DNA from: Voacanga thouarsii
Lineage: Eukaryota > Streptophyta > Magnoliopsida > Gentianales > Apocynaceae
NCBI GenBank assembly: GCA_026120185.1
Contig: JANUWF010001636.1
Location: forward strand, 868,001-932,000
Reading direction: 5' to 3'
Length of the DNA: 64,000 nucleotides
A program made the position numbers and the translations under genes. This document shows, in pieces, positions 10,965 through 22,412 of the stretch (its first letter is position 1; every line of letters begins with the position of its first letter). The notes beneath the pieces are model-generated. The model ran no database searches and had not been told where the DNA came from. It saw nothing but the letters and a program-made list of their open reading frames with translations.

Positions 10965-12573
10965 CGTGTCCTTTACGTATATTTTATTATTCTATATGTA
11001 TTATATTATTCGTAATTTAGTAAATGCAATATTAATTTATTGTATACTTTCATAATAGAAAAAAGAGTGACTAATTTGTGTTTCAAGAAATGCATTATCA
11101 ATCCCTTTTGCGAGAGGGAACTTTTCAGGAAGAGGGTCTCCGATTGTCTTAAGCCATCTTCGTCTCAACCATTTCACGACCTCAGATTAAATTTCTTAGC
11201 TAGTCTAGAAGGTGGGGAGGCCAAAGTTTCCCGCTGATCGCTCAGCTGTTTCATCTTCAACATGAGAAATCTCAGCAATTTCCTTCCCTTTCCAGTTGCC
11301 ATAAAATGGCGAAAGTTTCATTCTTCCTGATTTTGCCCCGGAGATTTTCTGAAATACTGGACTAATAAGACCAAGGGAATCCTGTACTTAATACGCTCGT
11401 TCTTTGGGCTTAAACTTCCTGCTTTTAGCCCAATTTGGATTTCTAAATATAGAAGCTACAGATTATAGTAGCAACTTGTTCTCCGTTTTACTGTATCTTT
11501 GACTCCCCATAAGAAAAGAAAAGGAAAAAAAAAAAAAAAAGATAAGCCTAAATGAAATCATATTATATGACATTAAAAAACCAAACAGTGTGCAGCCCCA
11601 ATGACGTAGTTGAACCAAGGAATACAAAGATTTTAACCAAACAGAATGGTTCTTTTATTTTATTTTATTTGGATTGAAATTTTTTAATTTATTTTAAATT
11701 AAAATTTTATTTTAATTTAAATATATTATTATTTTATATAATTTTTATTTTTTAAAAACGATCATTTACTTATAATATATCATATTTTTTTTTTAAATTT
11801 ATATATTTAATAATTTTTTATAAAATTTATCTCAAACTAATTTTATTTATTTATACTAATGCTTCCGGTCGTTGAACGGAGCAATGCAAAAAATTTCAAA
11901 ACCTTATATGTGAGCAGTGAACAAAAGGACAACTTTTGAAAGATGCTAATGAATACGATCTATTAACAATTATTGCTCAAGATTTGTTGTGTAATCCATG
12001 TCTGTTTCCCTTTTATGATCAAAGTCATATAAATTATTTATATATATATATATATATAAAAAACTCTTCCTTCTCACCAATGACAAATTCCAGAAGCAGT
12101 ACATTAACTGAATTTTTTATTTACAGAATTTTTTATTCACATTATACAATCTTTTAATCACCATATACAATATTATTTTACAAGTATTTCAAAAACAAAG
12201 AAGACCAAGCAAATTACTGTCTGTTTAGAAATAAAAGAAGTTGAGAGAAGAGAAAATAGAAAGTTTAAATTTTAGGTATTTTAGTTTTTTAGAAAGAAAA
12301 TGAAAGGAATGGGAGGAAAATTAAGGGATTAGGTTTAGTTTAAAAACTTTAACATTTTTTCTATCTAAATGAAATGAAAGAAAATCTCATGAATTTTTAT
12401 TAAATTATTTAAAATATTTTTATTAAATATAAAATTTAATAATATTATTTTAAATTAGTATATTTTAATTGTTTTTTTATTTTATTTTTCTATTTCAAAC
12501 ATTTTAACGTTATCTTTCTATTTCTTTCATATCTAATCAAAAGTTATAAATAACTAAGAGTCTCGTCTCTGTC
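10965..12573. other. Intergenic DNA
   Basis: No gene recognised. It contains an A-run near 11525, a very AT-rich block at 11640-11860, a short TA microsatellite near 12035, and an AG-rich to T-rich segment at about 12220-12540 that may be a decayed MITE with poorly matching ends. Short open frames here have no recognisable content. Confidence 0.5.
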
Positions 12574-13067
12574 TATGGATGGCAATGGGGCTGGGTCGGG
12601 TCGGGAATTAAAAATCCTGATTTCGCCCCGCATATGCCCCCGTATCTCCATCTTCGGCCCATCCTCGTCACGAGGAAAGGCGGGAATCCCCGCCCCTGGC
12701 TCGCCGGGGACAAAACAATTCCTGGTCCCGGCCCAACGGGGAAGCAGGGGTTCGTTTGGGCTCGAAAATAATTATAAAGATTTTTTTCAAAAAAAAAAAT
12801 TGCTTTCAATATATTTTTATTCAAAATTTTTTAATCATATAGAAAACTTTTGTGGTGGTTTCCAATAATTCACGTATTTATCATATTACTATATTACTAA
12901 GAGTAAAATTAATAATTGATAATTTTTTTTATTTTTCCTCTTCTTTTATATTTTATTTTATTATATATATAATCTATATAATATGTATACATATATAATT
13001 TACGTATATATATGTGTGTGTATATATATATATATATATTTATATAATCTTTTTATATATACATATA

Positions 13068-13101
<34 letters not shown>

Positions 13102-13224
13102 CATATAATATATATATATATATGTATTAATATATATGTATTATATACATATAATACATACATATATATACACATATATATACGTAAATTATATATGTAT
13201 TGTATATGTATACATATTATATAG

Positions 13225-13272
<48 letters not shown>

Positions 13273-13442
13273 GTAAAGCGGGCTGGACCGGGGGCAGGGA
13301 TCATGCAATTCCCGTCCTTAGTTGGCGGGCCGAAGAATGAAGCCCGTCCCCAATCCGTTCATGCTTAAATCGAAAAATCTCCAACCCAATCGAGTCGGGC
13401 CGGACCAGGTCCCCGATTTAAATGGGAAAATTGCCATCCCTA
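12574..13442. mobile_element. hAT-type non-autonomous element with TA-repeat core
   Basis: The ends are inverted, TATGGATGGCAAT on the left and AATTGCCATCCCTA on the right, and a perfect 8-bp duplication TCTCTGTC flanks it (12566-12573 and 13443-13450). GC-rich arms of about 190 bp surround an AT-rich core dominated by TA dinucleotides. The GGATGGCAAT terminus is a common plant non-autonomous family, and the 8-bp duplication fits hAT. No transposase sequence is present. Confidence 0.85.
12960..13265. repeat. TA-rich microsatellite cluster
   Basis: Runs of (TA)n with interspersed GTAT and ACAT units cover about 300 bp, the longest at the right end. The block is largely self-complementary and could form cruciforms. 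Reading frames here are pure repeat translations. Confidence 0.9.
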
Positions 13443-15011
13443 TCTCTGTCTCCTTGCCCCTCCTATTCTTTTCCTGATTCTAAACAGGCCTTACAAGCTT
13501 TGGTAAGCAAAGTCAATTTAAATACTTTAGAACGAAGGATTTACTAAATAAACTAACCTATATCTACCAAACCTCTTTTTTGCAACCCTACAAAATAAAA
13601 TTTAAAAAAAAAAAACTTGTCATCTAACAATGATCAGTTTTAGGGGAGATAATATTGAACACGATACAAAAACGATACGGTTATAGCAGGTTAAGGTTGG
13701 AGTTTCGCGAGTTCGGGTTAAAACAGATCGACCCGTTTAATTTTAAACATGTACAGATCATAAATTAGTTCAACCCATTTTAACCCGTTTAACTTTTTTT
13801 AATATTTATATTTAATATTATTTGTAATACTTCACAAATTTTACTATAGAAAATTATATAATTTAATTTTTTACATAAATTAATTGAATTAAATTTTATT
13901 ATATGAATTAATTTCATTGTTTATGTGTCTATTTTATTTAATTATGTGAGACCTCTTAAGAAAAATGAATGACGTTAATATGACTATTTGCTTGATATAT
14001 AGTAAATGAATAATTCTTAATTAATTATTATTTAGTATTTATAATAATATTATTATTACAATGACTTTTAGTTAGAAAAAATAATTTATTGAACAATTTA
14101 ATTTTATTACAAAACTATATTTGTTTAGATTTTTAAAATTAAATCTTATGAATTTATTGAGATCTCTAGATATTTAGTGGGATTGTTTGTTGTTTTATTA
14201 GTTATTTATGATTTTATGAGTTGTTTTATTAGTTTTTTTAATTTTATATAATTTGATTTAATTTTTAAAAATTTTTATGTAATGATGCACATATTGATAG
14301 GTTTAGTAAATATTCGGGTTTAATTTTTGTATTATGTTATATCGTGTCAATCCGTTTTATAACACGATACGAAAATAAATGGATTGACACGATACGTTTA
14401 TTAATCAGATCGTATTCGAATTGACCTGTCAAATATAATTATATTAAATTAACACGACTCGCCAATTCAACACGATAACTATCCATAATCAATTTCCTTC
14501 GTATCACAGTCATGTAAATCAAAATATCCCTCTTTCTAGGCACCCGTGATCATCCTCTTGACTGAAAATCAGGTTCAACAGTACTAGTACTGTGGTGTGA
14601 TGTGGCTCTCCTGGTCAAATGTTTTGAAAATTCTTGTATTTAAAATGTTGGATAAGTCGAAAGGATGGGGACAAAGGTGAGAATGATCATTTAAGAAAAC
14701 AGTAGAGTGATTTCAATACTACTAATTAAATAATATTTTGATCAAGGTCAGTTAATAATTGCAAAGCATCACGGACGCCATTGGAAAAGTCCAACAGAAA
14801 AGGAGCAGAAAAATGGATCGACAAAGGAAGAGATCGATGAGGACGAAGACACATCAGAGTTGTTCTTCGTGGGGCTCTTATTTGTTTGTCAACAATGGCG
14901 CCGGCCCATTGGAATAACGTGGGAACCACGCAACCACGAAGTCATGAATGCCATCTTATAATAGTTACTGAGAGCTTGACCATTTGCATCAGTCATAGAC
15001 TCATATTATAA
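13443..15011. other. Intergenic DNA with one repeat block
   Basis: AT-rich and without recognisable genes. The repeat at about 13655-14485 is listed separately. A 67-codon minus-strand frame at 14726-14929 overlaps a slightly GC-richer stretch but matches nothing I know. Confidence 0.45.
13655..14485. repeat. Dispersed repeat with ACACGATA motifs
   Basis: Sequence near both limits carries ACACGATA-type motifs (about 13660, 14361, 14385 and 14472), with CCCGTTTAA-type strings between, resembling a common non-coding plant repeat. Ends and target duplication could not be defined, so class and limits are uncertain. Confidence 0.35.
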
Positions 15012-15540
15012 TATTCCTTCAGTATCACAAAAATTGATAATAATTAATTTGACACGATATTTTATATAAAAATATAATAATAATATAATATTATAAAAAT
15101 AAAAAATATATAAATCTCATAATATAAGTCGTTTGATTTAATTTATAATTTTATATTTTTTCTTCTTAAAATACCTATATTTAAATATCTTGGAAATAAA
15201 AAAAGAGATGAGAGAAAAAGAGAACAATAAATAAGGATAAAAATATAAAAATAACTTTAAAACTTTTTTGAAAAGTCTCCAACGACTTATAATTTGGGAT
15301 AGTAAAATAAATCTCTAATGATTTATATTATGAGACGAAAAGAGTATAATATAATAAAAATAAAAAATATGTAAGTCCCACAATATTTTATATCAAATCT
15401 AAATATATAAAATAATATATGTGAAGTATATTGATTATTTTATAATAAATTATATAATAATTTTTTTTAAGAAAAGTGTTAAATTTTTTAAAACAATCTA
15501 AAATAATAAGTAAATCAATTTTATTAGAACGGAAATAATA
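15012..15540. mobile_element. Stowaway-like MITE (outer, interrupted)
   Basis: The left end (ATTCCTTCAGTATCAC) and right end (TTATTAGAACGGAAATAAT) are decayed inverted copies. The interior, including GACACGATATTTTAT, matches in reverse orientation the MITE at 27681-27971. A second MITE lies inside at 15115-15346. Confidence 0.6.
15115..15346. mobile_element. Stowaway MITE nested in another MITE
   Basis: The ends CATAATATAAGTCGTTTGA and TTTATATTATGAGACGAAAA and the interior match the elements at 478-753 and 36384-36647. It interrupts the MITE at 15012-15540. A roughly 45-bp AT-rich segment ending in CACAATAT or CTCATAATAT occurs on both sides, more than the usual TA duplication. Confidence 0.65.
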
Positions 15541-18500
15541 ATACTATGTTAAACAGTAAACTGGCAGCCGTCCTAATTTTGACAAAAAACAAATGTTAAT
15601 CAAAGCACGCTACGTGTTTTCCTACGATGGAATTTATTTTCCAATCCTTTTCGTCAAAGTAATAACCTTACATTTTGTTACATTTTGTCATCCTACATTA
15701 ATTCCTTCCAAAATCAATTTCAACAATCGCTTGCATGTTTTTAAAATAACATATTTACCTTTTAAAAAAACTTCACGTGATCAACAAGTGACTAAAGTTT
15801 GACCACATAACTGATATTCGGGATCAAAATGTTTTTTTTTAAGGATGAATTTTACTATTACCCTTTAAAAATAGTTTAGAGTAATGAATTTTGGAATAGC
15901 AATAATGCAAAATGATGGATTCAATAGAATGTCAATAGCTTCAAACTTAAGACCGCTGGGGGGCGGCCGTGAGATCTTGATATCCTCCAAACTTTCAAAG
16001 ATGGCATGTGGGGGCACATTCATTTGGCTAGTGAATGAATCAAGCAAGGTCATTATCAACGTATGATCTCAATATATATTGGCTCCAGCTATCCATGATG
16101 GAAGTCCAAGTTCTAATTTGAAACCCCTTAAAATACAAGACTTGCATCATGTTCACCTTCGATACTTTTACTCTTTCATTTCAAACCCTTCACGTTTAAA
16201 ATTCATTCTAATATTGCAACATTCAACATCCCACAAGGCTCACATGTAAGGGCTTCTAAGTATCAAAACATTACCTAAGGGACATTTTTGTCATAACCTT
16301 ATTCAAATAAATAAAGAATATTATACGATATTTTATAGTTTAATCTTCTTATTTTCATCATTTTTAGAGTAATATTTTTATTTATGGTATAAAGATCTTT
16401 TGGCTCAAAATCTTTAACTTTTAACTTTCTGTATATTCTCATGTGAGTATTTATTTTTTATAACATTTAATATATATAAAAAAAAATACTAATACGAGTT
16501 CAAGAATTGAAAAATAGAAAAACAATTTTTAGAGGGCTATCTTTATGCATCCAATATTTTGGGAGGCTAATCAAAACTTTCCAATCATGGAAATGGAAAA
16601 CAACATATATGATGATGCCGGGCCATTTATTTGTTACAAATCGAGCACGAGCAGGACCAGGTCAAAGCACCGGCAGCATGTATTTTCACGTTGGGGCGGG
16701 GTAAGGTGTGACGATTCCCCAAAATTTGTTGAGAATGGACCCCTTCACACCCACCTCAACGACTTCAATCTCTTGTTAATAAACTCATATGGAATCGGGA
16801 TTTCATATAGTTCCATTTTCTGAATTCCGAATTATAAGTTATATGGTAATAACTTAATTGAGAAATTAGCTTGTTTAATTCATAATATTTTCGTTTTTAA
16901 TAATTTATTATTGTTATTATTATGAAATTAAAAATTATCATTATGGTCCCTAATATATTATATTAAAAAAGAAAAATAGAAACTACACAACAATTTATAA
17001 TTTCATTATAGATCATAAAAATTATTAAAAATAAAAACATTACAAGTTCTAAATTTTAAAAACTAAATAAATTAATTTCTCTAACTTAATTTATTATAAA
17101 TAGTTTTTATTAAATAATAAGTCAAAAGTTTAATCATAACTCTCGTCTCTTAAGGTATAAAAAAAAATTATTTTGTTTGAATTTAAATATTTATATTTTT
17201 TAATATTAGAAAAATAATGTTTATTTTTTAAAAAATAAACATATTTTCTAGTAAATTTTCACAATTAAACTCTTTTCTTAAAAGATATGATATAAACTCT
17301 ACTAATCGTCTTTTAATAAAATGAGGTTAGTAGAGCTTGTTTAGTAACTTGCTCATAACATAATGCTTTTCTAAATATTTGTGACAAGTTAAGATAAGAC
17401 ATTTAAATTCGATTAAAAAATAATATATATAAATACTGTAAAGGAAATTATAATTAAAAATATATAATTTAATTTTACATTATGAAAGAATATAATTTAA
17501 TATTTGAAAAGAATTTTTACTTTGTAAAATAAAAATTTAAGTTGGGTCTCATCATTTTCCGAAGCCTTCTAATGCAGGTATGAAATTCTCTGTGTTAAAA
17601 GCACCCCAAAAAAAAAAAAAAAAAGACGGATACCCCGACAATTATTCTAGCCGTTTCACATGGCTCATATATCTGCCCATTTTTTGCTTTCAAGTGATAA
17701 ATAGTACTGAAAACATTGAGGTGGATATAATGGTACCATACCAGACCAGAGTACAATAATACATTAACATTAAATGTCAAGTCATGAATTGCCCATTTAT
17801 TAAAATTTTGTCTAAGCTAACGACTATGTTGTTCCTGACCGTTATGCTGTTTTATTACCTTATATAGTAGAATAATTTTCCAATCATAATTCCGTTGTTA
17901 ATAAACTGCCAAACAGTTGTTAGCATTTTTCTTTTTCTTTTAAATATATCAAAGGATGAGAATATGTATAAACTCAAAGCTTATTTTATCGTTTAGTAAA
18001 AAAATATTTCGAATTAATGCAATTTGACTAATCAAAAGATCTGTTGATGAAAATTATTCTTATTAAAATGAGAAATTTTATGTTTAATACTATTTAATAT
18101 TTATGTTCATGTATGCAGTATGCATGGTGCGCTAAATTTGTTTGAAATCTTGACAAAGGTGTATACCAATTTGATAATTTTGCCTCTTTCCCTTCATTTT
18201 TGTTGGGAAAAATACCTAAAATTATGGCTTTGGATGATAATCTAGAAAGTAACAGCTAGCAGATGAAAAAGGATTTGACTCGAAATTTTGAAATCTTGAT
18301 TCCCTCTTCTGATCAAAGATCTCTTAATCTTTTACCCCAATTTTTATACTTACGGTTAAATTCAAACCTCTTTCAGTCAAACATCTAAGGTATTACTCCA
18401 TTAGCATAATCATCATTTGTTGTCTCAGTAAAGACGGAAGAAAAGTCTCCCTTGAATTGACAAATTAGCAGCATCTGTTGATTTCTTTATTTCTCTTTCA

Positions 18501-18756
18501 CTTTGATCTGTTCCACTCAAAATCAAGAACCCCTCAATTTACATTTGGAGGAGTACATCAGTTTTCTTCTTCCTCTTGTTCTTGGAGTCATATTCATGAT
18601 CTTCTTCCTTCTATCAGATGGCTGAGAAATCTGTGTCAGCCAAAATCTGCCATTTTTTTTGTTAGATGTTGTCTGATGCCGATTCTTTTCTGATCTCTGA
18701 AACTTTCTGCTACCGCCGTCATCCCAACATATGCATATCTTACTAATATAGGCAGC
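15541..18756. other. Intergenic DNA upstream of the WAKL14-type gene
   Basis: No gene recognised. An inverted, AT-rich segment of about 250 bp at 16850-17105 may be a decayed MITE. The last 280 bases before 18757 are moderately T/C-rich and probably hold the promoter and leader of the receptor kinase gene; I could not fix a TATA box. Confidence 0.45.
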
Positions 18757-21700
18757 ATGATATTGGAATTTTTAACTTTCATCTTGTATGCACTGCATAA
18801 TCTTTCATCAGTTCGAGCATCAGCTGGTTGCAGCCGGACATGTGGTTCAGTTTCACACCGCCAAATTCCTTTCCCTTTTGGGTTCTCATCAGGCTGCCAA
18901 ATCCAGATAAATTGCACCTCAAATGGCACTATGGTCATTCATGACTTCCCCGTTCAAGAGATAAATGAAGACAGCATAATGGTCAATGTTCAAGCCCAGT
19001 GTGGCCGTTCCATTGAAACAATCCACACTCTCTTTGGTCCTAACTATGCTCCGACGTCGCACAATGGAATTCTTATGCAGAACTGCACCACTCCCTTAAC
19101 ATCATGTTTGATACCGACCACGATGGTTCAAACTCATTTTGAGCTGCTTGATTGTGGTGCAAAAAACAATAGTAATATCAGCTGTTACTCAGAGCAGAAC
19201 AAACAAAGCCAATTCATCATCTATCAGAACTTGGCAAAAAGTCAGTGCAGCTCACTCTTCTCAGCGATAGCAGTGGAGTCAATTGGTAGTAATTCATCCT
19301 CAATCTCACTCAATGTTCAATTGGTCCAGTTGGGTTGGTGGCTTCCAGGGGATTGCGAATGCTCCAAGAACGCCAACTGCAGAAAATTGTTCTCACCTAC
19401 AAACCAAAAACCAGGCTACCGGTGCCAATGCTTAGAAGGGTTCGTGGGCGATGGTTACAGAGCTGGCTCGGGCTGCCGGAAGGGTAAAGTGTTTCTGTTC
19501 CTGCAGTTGCTAAAATTATGGTCAATCATATCTTTGGCTTTACACCAAGTAATTAAGGATCATTTCGAGGCAGTCATAATTATGTTCCTTCTAAAGTACT
19601 TTTAGGACCAGGAACGATAATTTTGAGTAACCAAAAAAAAAAACAACAAAGGAGTAGGAGGGGAAATAGGAAGAATGATAATTATGCCCTTGATTTTTTT
19701 TTTTTTTTTTACATGGTCTTGTGATTATCTCTTACTCCTAGAGTGGTTCCTTTTGGACATTTCACACAAGGTCAAGTCAACCTGTTCGTAATCCTAGTAT
19801 CCGGAACTACAGCATTATTGGTGGGAAATAAGTAACCAAAAAATGAAGTATCTGTCAATACCGTGGATCAGAAGTGAATTATTCACCAACTACATTGACC
19901 TGTGTAACATATGAACCCATGACCTTAGTGACTCGCATTATCTCTGCTTCAGTGGTGCTAATTTCTCATACTGAGATGAGCTGATAAAGTGGTTGGGTAC
20001 ATAAATCTTTTCAGAAGAGATGCTTTTTCAAATGGATGACAGAAGAAACTTTTTTATACAAGCTACTGAATTATGCAAAATTTTTGGTACATTTCAGTTT
20101 ATGGTCCGAAGAAGCTTATGATACCCTAATCCCAAATAGAAAAATGATAGAAGTATACAATGATATAGAAACATGAATTTAAATATCCATTATTAATTTG
20201 AAATATTTATTTTTGTTCAAATGATGGTTATTCTTGTACCTTCTTGTACCCGAGGGCAGGGTGTGTGACAAAGACAGACTAAATACTTCATCTCTCTTTG
20301 ATCAAATTGTTGGAATATACCAATGAACTATGTTGATTTCAGACCTAATACTCATTATAAGCTTAATACAAGGAATAACGTGGAATCTGCTCAACTTGGT
20401 TCTTGATAAGATGTAGAAAGGACTAGAGATTTGTTACTTTTGTTGAGTGGTCCTTTTTTCGGTTTTTTTCTTTTTCATTTTCCGTTGTCATAGAACTCTA
20501 CTAATGTAGGGATTTTCCTGTAAGAACAGAATCTACCACATGCAATCCGGCAAAGTACTTGTCAGGGCAATGTGGAGGAACAACAAGAGTAGGCGTTTTA
20601 GTTGGAGGTAATCATAAATTTCATAAAGATACAGATGAAGTTTCCTGATTCCCTACATCTTTAATGTGGAATCCTCCTTTCACAGGTGTAGTAGCTGGAG
20701 CTTTAATAATGGTTAGTGTAGCCCTTGTATGCTGTTGCATTCGAAGGCGTTCTAAACAGAGAAGCAGGAAGAGAACAAAGCGTGAACTATGCGAAGCCAC
20801 AGGAATGAACATTCCATTGTATCCTTACAAAGAAATTGAAAGAGCAACGTTGAATTTCTCTGATAAACGATTACTAGGCACCGGTGCATATGGGACGGTG
20901 TATTCAGGAAAGCTACACAATGATGAATGGGTAGCAATAAAGAGGATTAGGCACAGAGATACTGACAGCATTGAGCAAGTGATAAATGAGATCAAGATTA
21001 TTTCCTCAGTGAGCCATCCCAACCTTGTTCGTCTGTTAGGCTGCTCAATAGAAAAGGGCGAACAGATCCTGGTTTATGAATTCATGCCCAATGGAACTTT
21101 GTCTCAGCACCTACAAAGACAAAAGGGCATTGGCCTACCATGGACAGTTCGCCTCACAATTGCTGCTGAAACTGCCCAAGCTATATCTTATCTCCACAAT
21201 GCCGTTCATCCTCCCATTTATCATAGAGACATCAAATCCAGCAACATACTCTTGGATCACGACCACAAGTCAAAAGTTGCAGATTTTGGACTTTCCAGAC
21301 TTGGTATGATCGAATCATCCCATATTTCGACAGCACCACAAGGGACTCCAGGGTATCTTGATCCTCAATACCATCAGAACTTCCATTTATCTGATAAGAG
21401 TGATGTTTATAGCTTCGGAGTAGTGCTCATTGAGATCATAACAGCATTAAAAGCAGTGGACTTCAATCGACCGCAGCATGAAGTAAACTTGGCAAATCTT
21501 GCGGTTGACAGGATAGGAAAGGGATGTTTAGATGAGATTATTGATCCATTCCTCGAGCCACAAAATGATCCCTGGATTCTTTCATCAATAAACAAAGTGG
21601 CCGAATTGGCATTCAGGTGTCTTGCATTTCACAGGGACATGAGGCCATCAATGATGGAAGTGGCCATTGAACTAGAACAGATCAGGCTTAGTAAATGGTC

Positions 21701-21950
21701 ACATTCAGAAGAGAACATCGCAGGCTTTACAGCTTCATCAGAGGCATCCAGTTGTTCTTCATCATCTTCTACGAGCGAGAGACCATTGACTCTGACTATT
21801 ACGAAGCCAGAATTCAACAGAGGTTTATCTGATAGTTTGAATCCAATGAACAGGGTGAAAAATTATTCCCCTGTTTCCGTACAGGATCCATGGCCAAGTG
21901 AACAAAGTTCACCATCGTCAAATAGTTTACTCAGCCATGCAATCCGGTAG
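18757..21950 (+). CDS. WAKL14: WAKL14-type receptor-like kinase, three exons
   Basis: Exons 18757-19483, 20530-20607 and 20686-21950 join in frame (donors GTAAAG and GTAATC, acceptors ending CAG) to give 689 residues. Order: a signal peptide (about 1-23); a Cys-rich extracellular region with the wall-associated-kinase PFPFGF motif and an EGF-like Cys cluster (CRCQCLEGFVGDG, near 220-233 as read); a membrane segment (about 270-287) followed by a basic stop; and a Ser/Thr kinase domain with Gly loop LGTGAYGTV (332-340), ATP lysine K354, catalytic HRD aspartate 450 and DFG aspartate 468, all intact. The HRD arginine is present. The tail is Ser-rich. Related plasma-membrane kinases sense the cell wall or act in immunity; the specific ligand is not known. 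The family member in Arabidopsis is about 708 residues. Copia-2 lies 94 bp beyond the stop codon in the opposite orientation. Confidence 0.9.
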
Positions 21951-22043
21951 TGTAAAAATTCTTCCTTTTCGGTTATATAGTGTTCATGAATGCATAACAG
22001 CTCCAGAATGCTTTTTTTTTTTTTTGTTTGGAACACCAGTGGG

Positions 22044-22412
22044 AGACGAAAAATAGAATTGATAGAAGCTGTGTTGTAGTTGTTTATTCACTGTCTTTCT
22101 TTTCCTCAACACAAGAGTGCTGAATATATAGCACTCGTTTACACATAATATGGCTCAATTGATGCCATAAACTAGCCATAAATTAAGAGATAAAATCAAT
22201 CAAGGATAAATCAAGGATACAGAAGGATAATCAAAGATACAACAGGATTGATGTTTCCTTTATCAGATGCACCACCATATATGTAGGAAATTGTTCCTCT
22301 TCCAGAATCAGCCATATCCCTTGACGAGATATTGAGTAATATTTGAGCACGGCATTCCTCATCCTGCTTTAAGGCTTCTGAGGCTCACTGTACTTGATCT
22401 GATCTGTCAATA
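22044..22412 (-). repeat. Copia-2 3' LTR (369 bp)
   Basis: On the plus strand it runs from AGACGAAAAATAG to GATCTGTCAATA and matches 26685-27053 without indels. The last codons and stop of the pol frame (to 22385) lie inside it. Confidence 0.95.

Noticed and set aside
12220..12540. Possible MITE with AG-rich and T-rich ends
   Set aside because: The two ends match too poorly in inverse orientation, and no target duplication was found.
13053..13304. An 83-codon frame of Ile and Tyr
   Set aside because: It is the translation of a TA microsatellite inside the hAT-type element.
14726..14929. A 67-codon minus-strand frame
   Set aside because: No recognisable motif, splice context or promoter; surroundings are AT-rich spacer.
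19484..19605. Continuation of the receptor kinase first exon
   Set aside because: The frame stays open after 19483, but a GTAAAG donor and in-frame joining to the 20530 exon, which carries the expected Cys-rich part, show this is intron.
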